Shown here piece after piece: positions 18,728 through 28,023 of a stretch of 64,000 bases of DNA; the first letter of the stretch is position 1; each line of letters begins with the position of its first letter. The position numbers and the translations under genes are program-made. Source of the DNA: Kocuria palustris (GTDB taxonomy: Bacteria > Actinomycetota > Actinomycetes > Actinomycetales > Micrococcaceae); contig NZ_JAFBCR010000001.1 in assembly GCF_016907795.1 (NCBI RefSeq), positions 1,364,001 through 1,428,000 of the forward strand, in the 5' to 3' direction. The notes under the pieces are model-generated. The model saw only the letters and a program-made list of their open reading frames with translations, made no database searches and had not been told where the DNA came from.

Positions 18728-19570
18728 ATGAGCACTCCCACCAACGGATCCCCTCAGGACCCCGGCAGCAACGGCAGCTCCTCCGGCTCCCAGCACTCCG
18801 CCCCGAACTTCGGCGGCGGCTGGCAGCAGAACCAGGGCGCGCCGCAGTCCCAGCCCTCGCAGGGAGACTCCGGCTCCTCGCAGCAGGTCCCGTCCTACGG
18901 CGCACCGTCGTCCTCGCAGCAGGGCCAGAGCTCCGGCGCACCGCAGTACCGCCCCGCAGGCGGCGGCAGCGGAAGCGGCAGCTCGCCCCAGTTCACGCCG
19001 TCCGGCGGCTACCAGGGCGGGTCGTACGGCAGCTCGCAGGGCAGCCGGCCCGAGGGCAAGGGCAAGCCCCCGCTGTGGATGGGCCTGGTCTCGCTGGGCC
19101 TGGGCGTGCTGCTCGGCATCATCGCGATCATCGTATTCTTCACCAGCATCGCCGGCGGGGCCAACGACATCGCCGACACCCCGTCCGGCACCACCCGCAC
19201 GCTCGAGGCGGACACCGAGTACTACGTGTTCGCCACCACCACCGACTCCGTGGACGAGTGCTCGATCTACACGCCGGAGTTCGACACTCTCGAGCTCGAG
19301 ACCTCGGGCGCGGACCAGACCGCCACGACCGACGGGGAGGAGTTCTCCCTGCTCGGCACGTTCGAGACCAAGGAGGCCGGCGAGTACCGCCTCAGCTGCT
19401 CGCCCTACGTCTCCAACGACTCGGTCTACATCACCGACGTCGGCGTCGGCGGCATGGTCGGCGGCGCCTTCGCGGGCATCGGCCTGGGCCTGCTCGGCGG
19501 CCTGCTGTTCATCGTCGGCATCATCCTGATCATCGTGAACCGGGTCTCGGCCTCCAAGAACCGCCGCTGA
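18728..19570 (+). CDS. Membrane protein with a disordered Gln/Ser/Gly/Pro-rich N-terminus, function unknown
   Basis: I do not recognise a family. The 280-residue protein has three parts: residues 1-~115 are low-complexity (Ser, Gly, Gln, Pro) and probably cytoplasmic; a hydrophobic helix follows at ~118-142 ([19 protein letters not shown]); about 100 residues with two cysteines (DECSIY, LSCSPY) probably lie outside; and a second helix sits at ~240-272. Two Cys in the outer part could form a disulfide. ATG at 18728 has AAAGGA upstream, and TATAGT at 18675-18680 is a likely -10 element. It is divergent from ilvD. Confidence 0.75.
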   Translation: MSTPTNGSPQDPGSNGSSSGSQHSAPNFGGGWQQNQGAPQSQPSQGDSGSSQQVPSYGAPSSSQQGQSSGAPQYRPAGGGSGSGSSPQFTPSGGYQGGSYGSSQGSRPEGKGKPPLWMGLVSLGLGVLLGIIAIIVFFTSIAGGANDIADTPSGTTRTLEADTEYYVFATTTDSVDECSIYTPEFDTLELETSGADQTATTDGEEFSLLGTFETKEAGEYRLSCSPYVSNDSVYITDVGVGGMVGGAFAGIGLGLLGGLLFIVGIILIIVNRVSASKNRR

Positions 19571-19600
19571 TTCCGAACGCACGCCCGCGAGCCTCGGCCC

Positions 19601-19639
19601 GCCCCGCCCCGCCCTGCACCGCGCAGGACGGGGCGGGCC
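19601..19639 (+). terminator. Hairpin after the disordered membrane protein gene
   Basis: A GC-rich left arm (19601-19617) pairs with 19623-19639 with two mismatches and a short loop. CTTCTTCT follows, so it resembles an intrinsic terminator for the rightward gene. Confidence 0.65.
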
Positions 19640-19862
19640 TTCTTCTGCCCTGCGGTCGGCGTCGTCGATCTGCCGGGCTCGGAACGTCCGCGGCCCCGGC
19701 CGGACCGGCGCGCGGCGCCTTCAGCCGGGATACGATGAGGTGCCGACGTCGACCGCGGGGATCAGCCGCTGCACGCAGGGCTCGGATCCCGTCGACTTCG
19801 CAGCGGGCACCGCGGCCGAGGGCCGGCCCGCCGCACCGAGACCCTCGTCAAAGGACCCGCAC

Positions 19863-21392
19863 GTGGCCAAGTCCGCACCCCGTCCGCCCAAGATCGACGA
19901 CGACGTGGATTTCGCCGTCCCGCTCAAGGACGCCGTCGATCCCCTCGTCCTCGCCCTCGACGTCGGCTCCACCGCCACCCGCGGCAGCCTCCACGACGCC
20001 ACGGGCACGCCGGTGCGCGGCTACCGGGAAAAGATCCCGCACCACTTCACCACCGCCGTCGACGGCACCAGCACGATCGATCCGGATCAGGTGGTCGAGG
20101 AGCTGTGCCGCCTGATCGATCAGATCATCGGCTCGCGCCAGGAGCTCGTCGGCCGGGTGGGCGGCGTCGCGATCGACACCTTCGCCACCTCCCTGGTGGG
20201 CACCGACTCCCGTCGCCGCGCCACCACCACCTGCTACACCTACGCCGACTCGCGCTCCTGCGGGCAACTGGCCGCGCTGCGCCAGGAGGTCGACGAGGCC
20301 GAGATCCAGCAGCTGACGGGCACCCGCCTGCACACGTCCTATCTGACGCCGCGCTTCCGCTGGCTGCGCGAGACCGAGCCGGAGGCCTTCGCCGCCACGA
20401 CCCGGTGGATGTCGCTGGGCGAGTACTTCCACCTGCGCCTGCTGGGCAAGGCACGCGTGGGGACCTCCACCGCCGCCTGGACCGGTCTGCTGGATCGGCG
20501 CACCGGAGACTGGTCGGATCGGATGCTCGAGCTGGCCCAGGTCGAGCGAGAGTCGCTGTCGCTGATCGCCCGCCCCAACCAGCCCATCCGCGAGGTGCCC
20601 CCGGCCGTGGCCGAGCGGTGGCCGGCGCTGCGCCAGGCCAAGTGGTTCGCCCCCGTGGCCGACGGCCTCAGCGCCAACGTGGGCTCCGGCGGTCGGGATG
20701 CGACCACCATGGTCACCTCCATGGCCACCTCCGGGGCCATGCGCGTGCTGCTGCACGAGCAGCCCGAGACCATCCCGTCGGGACTGTGGTGCTACCGCAT
20801 CGACGACACCCGCTGCCTGCTCGGCGGGGCCATCAACGACGCCAGCCGCGCCGTCACCTGGGCCGAGGAGACCCTGCGCCTGCCCGAGGACCTCTCCCCC
20901 GAGGACGTGGCCCAGCGCCCGATCGATCCCACGACCCCGCTGGTCCTGCCGTTCCTCACCGGCGAGCGCTCCACCGGATGGGTGGGCGACGCCCGCGCCG
21001 CCGTGCTCGGGCTCTCGGCGGCCACGAGCCCCGAGGACATCCTGCGCGGCGTGATGGAGGGCGTGGTGGCCGCCTACGGCCGCGTGGCCCAGCAGCTCAC
21101 CGAGGCCTCCGGCGAGGTCGAGCGCCTCGTGACCGCAGGCGGGATGACCCAGTCCGTCCCGGGCCTGCAGCAGCAGCTCTCTGACCTGCTGGGGCGCAGC
21201 GCCGTCCAGGCCGCCTTCAAGCGCTCGACCCTGCGCGGCACGGCCATGCTGGCCTCCGAGGTCCTCTCCCCGGACATCGAGCCCGTGGATCCGCCGTACG
21301 CGCACACGTTCGACCCGAACCCGGAGGTCCGTGAGCACTGGGATCGGGTCGCCGAGCGCTTCCGGGAGGCCTACGAGGGGCTGTTCGCCTGA
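19863..21392 (+). CDS. FGGY-family carbohydrate kinase, gluconokinase-like
   Basis: This is a sugar kinase of the FGGY/ASKHA fold. The phosphate-1 motif LALDVGSTATRGSLHDATG opens the conserved part. GVAIDTFATSLVG, WMSLGEYFHLRLLG, LLGGAINDASRAV and the C-terminal VTAGGMTQS adenosine motif follow. GTG at 19863 is chosen because AAAGGA precedes it. That gives 509 residues, the usual size. A likely -10 element (TACGAT) is at 19731-19736. The substrate cannot be read from sequence; gluconate is the best guess, partly because a G6PD-type dehydrogenase lies 2 kb away. The 3' end overlaps the convergent GH15 gene by 22 bp. Confidence 0.82.
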   Translation: MAKSAPRPPKIDDDVDFAVPLKDAVDPLVLALDVGSTATRGSLHDATGTPVRGYREKIPHHFTTAVDGTSTIDPDQVVEELCRLIDQIIGSRQELVGRVGGVAIDTFATSLVGTDSRRRATTTCYTYADSRSCGQLAALRQEVDEAEIQQLTGTRLHTSYLTPRFRWLRETEPEAFAATTRWMSLGEYFHLRLLGKARVGTSTAAWTGLLDRRTGDWSDRMLELAQVERESLSLIARPNQPIREVPPAVAERWPALRQAKWFAPVADGLSANVGSGGRDATTMVTSMATSGAMRVLLHEQPETIPSGLWCYRIDDTRCLLGGAINDASRAVTWAEETLRLPEDLSPEDVAQRPIDPTTPLVLPFLTGERSTGWVGDARAAVLGLSAATSPEDILRGVMEGVVAAYGRVAQQLTEASGEVERLVTAGGMTQSVPGLQQQLSDLLGRSAVQAAFKRSTLRGTAMLASEVLSPDIEPVDPPYAHTFDPNPEVREHWDRVAERFREAYEGLFA

Positions 21393-23377
21393 GCCGCCTC
21401 CCGCGCTGAGCCCTCGGCCCGCTCGACAGCCTGCGCGGCGCGCAGGTGGCCCAGGTGGCTGAAGGCCTGCGGGAAGTTGCCCGCCAGGCGCTGGTGCTCC
21501 GGCGAGAACTCCTCGGCCAGCAGCCCGAGGTCGTTGGCGCAGCCCTCCAGCCGATCCAGCGCCCCTCGCCCGTCCTCCACGCGTCCGGAGCGGGCGTACT
21601 GCTCGGCCAGCCAGGCCAGGCACAGCAGGAACGGGTACTCGCCGCCCGCCAACCCGTCCGAGCCCGAGGCGGTGCGGTAGCGAGCCACGAACCCGTGCTC
21701 GTCGACCAGGTCCTGCTCGATCCGCGACACCGTGCCCAGCATCCTGGGATCATCGGCCGCGATGAACCCGGTGTGCGTCAGCTGCAGCAGCGAGGCGTCG
21801 ACCTCCTGGCTGCCGTGGCCGGGTGCGTAGGTCTGGGTGAAGGAGCCCAGCTGCTCGTTCCAGCCTTCGGACATGATCTCCGAGTGGAGGCGGTCCCGCA
21901 GCTCCGTCCACCGTCGGATCTCCTCCGGGGTGGCAAGGATCACCGTCTCCGCCTCGGGCATCGCGTCCTCATGGCCCTCGGATGGCTGCTGGTCCGCGAT
22001 GTCCGGCCAGCCGTCGACCTCGGCCACGCCGTCGCGGATCCGACCGTGCTCAGACACCGCCCGCAGCCCCTCGTTGAACGCCGCCCACATCATCACGCGC
22101 CCGTGGGTGAAGAACGCGGGCTCCCCGCGCATCTCCCACAGGCCGTGATCGGGCTCGTCGATGCGCTGCTCGCAGTAGCGCAGCAGGGTCTTCTGCAGGC
22201 CCCAGGACCAGAGGTCCTCCGGCTCGCCGGCGTCGCGCAGCGCGGCCAGGGCGAGCATGACCTCGCCCATCACGTCGGCCTGGTACTGATCTACCGCGCC
22301 GTTGCCGATGCGCACCGGCCGCGACCCCTCATAGCCCGAGAGATGCTCCAGCTCGTGCTCGGGCAGCCTGCGGCGTCCGTCGATCCCGTACATGATCTGG
22401 ATCCGCTCCGGGTCGCCTGCGACCGCGCGCAGCAGCCAGTCCCGCCAGTGGCGGGCGCCCTCGGTGTGGCCGTGATCCACCACCGCCTCGATGGTCAGCG
22501 AGGCGTCGCGCAGCCACGTGTAGCGGTAGTCCCAGTTGCGCACCCCGCCGAAGTCCTCGGGCAGCCCAGCGGTGGGGGCGGCCACGATGCCGCCCGTCTC
22601 CCCGTGCGTGAGCGCGCGCAGCACGAGCAGCGACCGCTCCTGCCCCTCACTGACCGTCTGCTGGGAGCAGGTGGCGTCCCGCCAGTCCCGCCAGTAGCAC
22701 TCGGTGCGCTCCAGCGCGACGGAAGCGTCCACGGCCTCCGGCAGAGGGCCCCAGGAGGAGCACCAGGTCAGGACCCACGCCTGGGTCTTCCCGGCCTGCA
22801 GCTCGAAGGAGCCGCCGAGCCAGCGCCCGATCTCGCCCTCGGCGCTGAGGTCGTGGCGGGAGTCGTCGTCCTCCTGCGCCGACAGCAGCGGGCCGCGCAG
22901 CACGAGCATGTCCGGCCCGGCGATGGCTACGATCCCGCTGCCGCCCTCGGGCAGCTCGCGCAGGTGCACCCAGGGGGAGCTGCGGTTGTAGTCGGGGCGG
23001 ATGCGCAGATCGTGCTCGACCGTGACGACCCCTTCCGTGCAGGTCACCTCCCGCACCAGGTTCGCCCGGTCGTCGCCGGTGGGCAGGGCGTCCACGACGG
23101 TCGCGCACCCGCTCGGCGAGCGCCACTGCGTCTCCAGGACGAAGGTCCCCGGTCGATAGCGCCGCGAGACGACCTCTCCGTCGGCGATGCTCAGCTGCCA
23201 GCGGCCGTCGTCGGGCTCGCCGAGCAGAGCGGAGAACACCGCGGCGGAGTCCACCGACGGGAAGCACAGCCAGTCCACGCTGCCGTCGCGGGAGACCAGC
23301 GGCGCGGTGCGCAGATCCGAGAGCAGGGCGTAGTCCTCGAGGGGGACGGAGGCGGGGCGCGTGCTGTCGTGGCTCAT
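21371..23377 (-). CDS. Glycoside hydrolase family 15 protein (glucoamylase/trehalase-like)
   Basis: Cytoplasmic GH15 enzyme acting on alpha-glucosides, probably trehalose or maltodextrins. No signal peptide is seen. The 668-residue protein has the N-terminal domain (LEDYALLSDLRTAPLVSRDGSVDWLCFPSVDS) and the (alpha/alpha)6 barrel: NWDYRYTWLRDASLTIEA, the LWEMRGEPAFFTHGRVMMW block with a candidate catalytic Glu, and near the end LAEEFSPEHQRLAGNFPQAF with the second. ATG at 23377 starts the conserved region. It is divergent from the G6PD homologue, with 55 bp between starts. Confidence 0.88.
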   Translation of the reverse strand: MSHDSTRPASVPLEDYALLSDLRTAPLVSRDGSVDWLCFPSVDSAAVFSALLGEPDDGRWQLSIADGEVVSRRYRPGTFVLETQWRSPSGCATVVDALPTGDDRANLVREVTCTEGVVTVEHDLRIRPDYNRSSPWVHLRELPEGGSGIVAIAGPDMLVLRGPLLSAQEDDDSRHDLSAEGEIGRWLGGSFELQAGKTQAWVLTWCSSWGPLPEAVDASVALERTECYWRDWRDATCSQQTVSEGQERSLLVLRALTHGETGGIVAAPTAGLPEDFGGVRNWDYRYTWLRDASLTIEAVVDHGHTEGARHWRDWLLRAVAGDPERIQIMYGIDGRRRLPEHELEHLSGYEGSRPVRIGNGAVDQYQADVMGEVMLALAALRDAGEPEDLWSWGLQKTLLRYCEQRIDEPDHGLWEMRGEPAFFTHGRVMMWAAFNEGLRAVSEHGRIRDGVAEVDGWPDIADQQPSEGHEDAMPEAETVILATPEEIRRWTELRDRLHSEIMSEGWNEQLGSFTQTYAPGHGSQEVDASLLQLTHTGFIAADDPRMLGTVSRIEQDLVDEHGFVARYRTASGSDGLAGGEYPFLLCLAWLAEQYARSGRVEDGRGALDRLEGCANDLGLLAEEFSPEHQRLAGNFPQAFSHLGHLRAAQAVERAEGSAREAAQANSPS

Positions 23378-23419
23378 GGCCCCATCACAGCAGAGGGGGC
23401 GGACGTCGCAGGCCCTGCC

Positions 23420-23425
23420 TACAGT
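23420..23425 (+). promoter_or_regulatory. Leaderless-type -10 element for the G6PD homologue
   Basis: TACAGT lies 7 bases before the ATG. No convincing ribosome site is needed if the transcript starts at or next to the start codon. Confidence 0.55.
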
Positions 23426-23432
23426 GGGAGCC

Positions 23433-24785
23433 ATGACCGACACGACCCCCACCACCCTGATCGTCCTGGGCGCCTCCGGCGACCTCACCTCCCGTCTGCT
23501 GCTGCCAGGGCTCGGCGAGGTCCTGGCCCTGCAGCCCGAGCGGCAGGTGAGGGTGATCGGCAGCGCGCGGACGGACAAGCAGGACTGGAGGGACACGGTC
23601 GCCCAGGCCTTCGGCGACTCCGCCGGTCCGGCCGTCGAGCGGACCCTCCAGACCACGGAATGGGTCACCGCCGATGCCTCCTCCCCGCAGGAGCTGGCCC
23701 AGCTGCTCGAGCACGCTGACGACGGCCGCGTGGTGCTCTACTTCGCCCTCGCCCCGGCCGTGACCGGCAAGGTGCTCGACGCGCTGAGCGAGATCGAGCT
23801 GCCCCAGGACCTCTGGCTGGCGCTCGAGAAGCCGATCGGCACGGACGAGGACTCCGCCCGCGAGCTCAACCGCCTGGCCGATCGCCTGGTCCCGGCCGAC
23901 CGGATCCTGCGGATCGATCACTTCCTGGGCGAGCCCGCCGTGCTGGATCTGGTGGGCCTGCGCTTCGCGAACCGGATCATCGAGCCGCTGCTGCACCGCG
24001 ATCTGGTCGAGTCCATCTCCATCACGTTCGACGAGACGCTCGGCCTCGAGGGCCGAGCCGGCTTCTACGACGCCACCGGCGCCATCCGCGACATGCACCA
24101 GTCCCACCTGCTGCAGGTCATGGGCGTGCTGATGATGGACCCGCCGTCGTCGATCGCCGATGGCGAGATCCCGGAGCTGATCTCCCAGGTCCTGGCCCGC
24201 ACCAGCGTGATCGGCCCGATCGAGCAGAACATGGCCGCGGGTCGGTACACGGCCGGCAGCATCGATGGCCGCGAGCTGCCGTCGTACGTCGACGAGGAGG
24301 GCGTGGATCCCGCCAACGGCACCGAGACCTGGGCCCGGCTCACGGTCGAGGTCGACAGCTGGCGGTGGCAGGGCGTGCCCGTGCACCTGCGCTCCGGCAA
24401 GGCCATCGGCTCGCCGCATCAGGAGGTGCTGGTGCGCTTCCGCCCCGTTCCCGCCGGGGCCCGGGAGTTCGGCGACCCCGCCGGCGACATCCTGCGAGTG
24501 GACCTGGCCACCGGCGAGATCAGCCTCGAGCTCAGCGCGGGCGGCCCCTTCGACCCCCGCGGGACCTCGCGGGTGACCCTGTCCTCAGCCACCCCCGAGT
24601 CGCCCTTCTCCGCCTACGGCTCCGTGGTGCGCCGCATGCTCGACGGCGACCGCTCCTTCAGCGTCAGCGCCCAGGCCTCGCAGCACTGCTGGCGGATCGT
24701 GCAGCCGGCGATCGACGCCGTGGCGGACGGCCTGGTGCCGCTGCAGGACTATCAGGCGGGCTCGGAGGGCCCCGAGACGATCTGA
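23433..24785 (+). CDS. Glucose-6-phosphate dehydrogenase homologue with altered substrate site
   Basis: An NAD(P)-binding Rossmann domain opens with VLGASGDLTSRLLLPGL. LALEKPIG, the active-site block RIDHFLGEPAV, RFANRIIEP, the second histidine region MHQSHLLQVM and RSGKAIG follow, so the G6PD fold is clear over 450 residues. Classical enzymes read RIDHYLGKE and GDLAKRKL; here Tyr becomes Phe, the Lys of LGK becomes Glu, and the Lys of KRKL becomes Leu. Those residues help bind the sugar phosphate in the family, so the substrate may not be glucose 6-phosphate. The catalytic histidines are kept. Symbol left blank for that reason. Confidence 0.78.
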   Translation: MTDTTPTTLIVLGASGDLTSRLLLPGLGEVLALQPERQVRVIGSARTDKQDWRDTVAQAFGDSAGPAVERTLQTTEWVTADASSPQELAQLLEHADDGRVVLYFALAPAVTGKVLDALSEIELPQDLWLALEKPIGTDEDSARELNRLADRLVPADRILRIDHFLGEPAVLDLVGLRFANRIIEPLLHRDLVESISITFDETLGLEGRAGFYDATGAIRDMHQSHLLQVMGVLMMDPPSSIADGEIPELISQVLARTSVIGPIEQNMAAGRYTAGSIDGRELPSYVDEEGVDPANGTETWARLTVEVDSWRWQGVPVHLRSGKAIGSPHQEVLVRFRPVPAGAREFGDPAGDILRVDLATGEISLELSAGGPFDPRGTSRVTLSSATPESPFSAYGSVVRRMLDGDRSFSVSAQASQHCWRIVQPAIDAVADGLVPLQDYQAGSEGPETI

Positions 24786-24794
24786 TGTCACACA

Positions 24795-24832
24795 CCTGCG
24801 CGCAGCGGACGCCCCCGCCCGCTGCGCGCAGG
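24795..24832 (+). terminator. Hairpin after the G6PD homologue
   Basis: CCTGCGCGCAGCGG (24795-24808) and CCGCTGCGCGCAGG (24819-24832) are perfect 14-bp arms, 9 bp past the stop codon. No T-tract follows. Confidence 0.65.
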
Positions 24833-25015
24833 CACGCCGGACGATCCCACCCGTGAGACGCGGATCACGGGGCGCATCGTCCGACGCTCGCGAAGGCTTC
24901 CGCCGAGGCCCGGAACTCGCCCTCGGGGTGGCCTAGTGTGTCGCCATCAGATCGTGACGTGCAGCACAGGCGCCCGAGGCCGATCCCCCGGCGCCCTCAC
25001 CACCAGGAGGCCCCC

Positions 25016-26500
25016 ATGGGTTCCGGATCCTCGCCCGCGACCAGTCGCGGACGCCATTCGCAGAGCACCACCGCTCCCGCAGCGCCCGGGGCAGACGGCC
25101 CCCAGGACTCGAACCTGAAGGCCCACATGAAGGGCCGCCACCTGGTCATGATGAGCCTCGGCTCGGCCATCGGCGCAGGCCTGTTCGTCGGCTCGGGGGC
25201 AGGCATCGCCGCCGCCGGGCCGTCGGTGCTCGTGTCCTACGTCGTCGCCGGGTTCCTGATCATCCTGATCATGCGCATGCTCGGCGAGATGGTCGCCGAT
25301 CACCCCACCTCCGGCGCCTTCTCCGTCTACGCGGGCCGAGCCGTCAGCCCGGCCGCGGGCTTCGCCGTCGGCTGGCTGTGGTGGGTGCAGCTGATCATCG
25401 TGATCGCCGCCGAGGCCACCGCGGCCGCCCAGATCCTGGTCTCCGCCTGGCCCATCGCCCCGCAGTGGCTGCTCGCGCTGATCTTCATGATCATCTTCAC
25501 CGCCATCAACCTCATCGGCGTGGGGCAGTTCGGCGAGTTCGAGTTCTGGTTCTCGCTGCTCAAGGTCGCCGCCGTCGTCGTCTTCCTGGTGATCGGCGGG
25601 CTGTTCGTGATCGGCCTGCTGCCCACGGCCGAGGCGCCCGGCCTGGCCAATCTCACCGCCCACGGCGGCTTCATGCCCAACGGCATCGGAGGCGTGGCCG
25701 CCGGCCTGCTGATCGTGGCCTTCGCCTTCGGCGGCATCGAGATCGTGGCCGTGGCGGCGGCCGAGACCGAGGACCCCGAGAAGAACGTGGGCCGGGCGAT
25801 CCGCACCATCGTGTGGCGCATCCTGATCTTCTACATGGGCTCCGTGGCCATCATGGTCCTGGCCATGCCGTGGAACGACGAGAACCTGCTGGCCTCCCCG
25901 TTCGTGGCCGTACTCAACACCGCGGGGCTTCCGGCCGTCGCCTCCATCATGGCGGTCGTGGTGACCGTCGCGCTGCTGTCGTCGCTGAACGCCAACCTGT
26001 ACGGCGCCTCGCGGATGATCTTCTCGCTGTCCCACCGCAGCCTGGCACCGGCCGCGCTGAGCAGGACCAACCCCCGCGGCGTGCCGGTGGCCGCGGTGCT
26101 GGCCTCGGTGGCCTTCGGCTTCGTGACGGTCGGGCTGAACTACCTGTGGGCCGAGGAGATCCTGGGCATCCTGCTCAACATCGTGGGCTCCACCCTGATC
26201 GTCATCTGGACCATGACGATCGTCTCCCACCTGGTGCTGCGCCGCCGCGCCGAGCGCGAGGGCCGCGAGCTCGTGCTCAGGGCCTGGGGCTACCCGGTGC
26301 TGTCCTACGTGGCGCTGGCGGGCATGGTGGCCGTCGTGATCCTGGGCATGACGGTGCCCGGCGTGCGTCAGCAGATCCTGCTCACGGCGGGCCTGTTCGC
26401 TCTCCTGTGGATCATCGGCGCTGTGCTGGCCAAGCGGCGCGGCGTGACCCGCTTCCGCGCCCCGGAGGAGTTCGACGACCCGGCAGCGATGCCCCGCTGA
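25016..26500 (+). CDS. Amino acid permease, APC superfamily
   Basis: Twelve-helix amino-acid transporter of the AAT/GabP-LysP type, 494 residues. The substrate-backbone motif GSAIGAGLFVGSG is in helix 1, followed by LIMRMLGEMVADHPTSGAF and a polar loop. The helix-6 region AFAFGGIEIVAVAAAETEDPEKN is typical. ATG at 25016 has AGGAGG 5 bases upstream. TAGTGT at 24934-24939 is a likely -10 element. The particular amino acid cannot be told. It ends 28 bp before a perfect palindrome. Confidence 0.88.
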   Translation: MGSGSSPATSRGRHSQSTTAPAAPGADGPQDSNLKAHMKGRHLVMMSLGSAIGAGLFVGSGAGIAAAGPSVLVSYVVAGFLIILIMRMLGEMVADHPTSGAFSVYAGRAVSPAAGFAVGWLWWVQLIIVIAAEATAAAQILVSAWPIAPQWLLALIFMIIFTAINLIGVGQFGEFEFWFSLLKVAAVVVFLVIGGLFVIGLLPTAEAPGLANLTAHGGFMPNGIGGVAAGLLIVAFAFGGIEIVAVAAAETEDPEKNVGRAIRTIVWRILIFYMGSVAIMVLAMPWNDENLLASPFVAVLNTAGLPAVASIMAVVVTVALLSSLNANLYGASRMIFSLSHRSLAPAALSRTNPRGVPVAAVLASVAFGFVTVGLNYLWAEEILGILLNIVGSTLIVIWTMTIVSHLVLRRRAEREGRELVLRAWGYPVLSYVALAGMVAVVILGMTVPGVRQQILLTAGLFALLWIIGAVLAKRRGVTRFRAPEEFDDPAAMPR

Positions 26501-26528
26501 CCCTCCGTTCCCCCACCCCCCCCACCCC

Positions 26529-26588
26529 GCCGAGTGGATCCCCCGTTGCGCTGTTCGGGCGAACAGCGCAACGGGGGATCCACTCGGC
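26529..26588. repeat. Perfect 29-bp intergenic palindrome, member 1 of a repeat family
   Basis: Arms 26529-26557 and 26560-26588 are perfectly complementary with a 2-base centre; each arm contains CCGAGTGGATCC followed by CCCGTTGCGCTGTT. The same outer sequence recurs at 27985 and at 29231-29293. It may terminate the permease transcript, but the shared sequence says it is also a dispersed REP-like repeat. Confidence 0.85.
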
Positions 26589-26641
26589 GGCTTTCGTGGG
26601 TTGGGTGCGACGCCCGCGGCATGGCAGGATGATCGGCGTCA

Positions 26642-26740
26642 CCATCACGAGCGACCGAGAGACCTTGGCTCGAAGACGTCGCAGCAACCATGCGGGGATC
26701 CGTCCCCAGCGCAGAGGTGCTCCCGCCAGGACCGATGGAA
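26642..26740 (+). promoter_or_regulatory. SAM-riboswitch-like leader 1, before the MetE-like gene pair
   Basis: The conserved core has GACCGAGAGACC, TGGCTCG, GACGTCGCAGCAACCA, then a variable hairpin (GGGGA-TCCG-TCCCC, 26694-26707) and GGTGCTCCCGCCAGG with ACCGATGGA. The same core recurs at 37934-38022 before the MetF-MetE gene. CGAGAG, GCAACC and GGTGC resemble the S-box (SAM-I type) core. The genes downstream make methionine, the precursor of SAM, so repression by SAM is expected. Confidence 0.8.
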
Positions 26741-26757
26741 AGGACGTGCCTTCGCGC

Positions 26758-27969
26758 ATGCTGAACACCGACCGCATCCAGACCACCCACGTGGGCTCCC
26801 TGCCCCGCACCCCCGAGCTGCTGGCCGCGAACGATGCCTACCAGGCCGGCACGATCTCGTGGGAGGAGCTCGTGGCCACCATGCAGCAGGGCGTACGCGA
26901 CATCGTCGCCCGGCAGTCCGAGATCGGCATCGACATCGTCAACGACGGCGAGTACGGCCACACCATGTCCAGCTCCGTGGACTACGGCGCCTGGTGGAAC
27001 TACTCCTTCTCCCGCCTGGGCGGGCTGAGCCCCTCCGACGAGGACCGCTGGGACCCGAACGCCGGCGCCAGGCGCTCCTCGCCCGGCAATACCGTGCTGA
27101 CGTCGTTCGCCGATCGCCGCGACCGCCAGCGCTTCGCCGAGGCCTACGCCGATCAGTCCTCCGGTATCCTCACCGCCCGCAAGCGGGTGGCCCAGCCCAA
27201 GATCACCGGGCCGCTGACCTACACCGGCCACGACGCCGTGCAGGCGGACATCGCGAACCTCAAGTCCGCGCTCGAGGGCTCCGGCGCCGAGCAGGGCTTC
27301 ATCGCCGCGCTGTCCCCCGGCTCCTGCGCCCGAGTGAGCAACGAGTACTACGCCACCGATGAGGAGCTCGTCTACGCCTGCGCCGATGCCATGCGCGAGG
27401 AGTACCAGGCGATCGTCGACGCCGGGCTGATCGTGCAGATCGACGACCCCTCGATCGCCGAGTCGTGGGACCAGATCAACCCGGAGCCCTCGCTCGAGGA
27501 CTACCGCTCCTTCATCCAGCTGCGGATCGAGGCGCTGAACCACGCGCTGCGCGGGCTGCCGCAGGAGCAGATCCGATTCCACCTGTGCTGGGGCTCCTGG
27601 CACGGCCCGCACACGACCGACCTGGAGCTCAAGCACCTGATCGAGCCCCTGCTGCAGATCGACGCCGGCGGCTACTCCTTCGAGGCGGCCTCCGCCCGTC
27701 ACGGCCATGAGTGGCGCGAGTGGGCGGATGCCGGGCTGCCCGAGGACAAGGTCATCATCCCGGGCGTCGTCTCGCACTCCACCAACGTGGTCGAGCACCC
27801 GGAGCTGGTGGCCGAGCGCATCGAGCGCTTCGCCTCCGTCGTGGGCCGCGAGCGCGTCATCGCCTCGACCGACTGCGGGCTGGGCGGCCGTCTGCACCCG
27901 CAGATCGCCATGGCCAAGCTCGAGTCGCTGGCCGAGGGCGCGCAGATCGCCTCGAGCCGCCTCTTCTGA
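26758..27969 (+). CDS. Short MetE-like methionine synthase, copy 1
   Basis: Homologue of the catalytic C-terminal half of cobalamin-independent methionine synthase (COG0620 type), 403 residues, without the N-terminal MetE half. The start region RIQTTHVGSLPRTPELL is typical. Zinc ligands are likely in RFHLCWGSWHGPHTTDLE (His, Cys) and IASTDCGLGGR (Cys). It probably transfers a methyl group to homocysteine, but the donor is unknown in such short proteins. ATG at 26758 is used; GTG at 26746 is in frame closer to GAAAGGA. It sits behind a SAM-riboswitch-like leader and is followed by a paralogue. Confidence 0.85.
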   Translation: MLNTDRIQTTHVGSLPRTPELLAANDAYQAGTISWEELVATMQQGVRDIVARQSEIGIDIVNDGEYGHTMSSSVDYGAWWNYSFSRLGGLSPSDEDRWDPNAGARRSSPGNTVLTSFADRRDRQRFAEAYADQSSGILTARKRVAQPKITGPLTYTGHDAVQADIANLKSALEGSGAEQGFIAALSPGSCARVSNEYYATDEELVYACADAMREEYQAIVDAGLIVQIDDPSIAESWDQINPEPSLEDYRSFIQLRIEALNHALRGLPQEQIRFHLCWGSWHGPHTTDLELKHLIEPLLQIDAGGYSFEAASARHGHEWREWADAGLPEDKVIIPGVVSHSTNVVEHPELVAERIERFASVVGRERVIASTDCGLGGRLHPQIAMAKLESLAEGAQIASSRLF

Positions 27970-27984
27970 CCCCTCTCCCCACCT

Positions 27985-28000
27985 CCGAGTGGATACCCCT
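27985..28000 (+). repeat. Half-copy of the intergenic palindrome family
   Basis: CCGAGTGGATACCCCT matches the left arm of the repeats at 26529 and 29231, but no right arm follows. It lies in the 54-bp gap between the two MetE-like genes. Confidence 0.55.
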
Positions 28001-28023
28001 CTCACACAGAACGGAACCTCTTC

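Noticed and set aside
15462-18731. Open frame of 1,089 codons on the plus strand
   Set aside because: It runs antisense through the symporter and ilvD, both clear families on the other strand. The repetitive His/Arg/Asp/Gly/Val composition is what GC-rich antisense frames look like.
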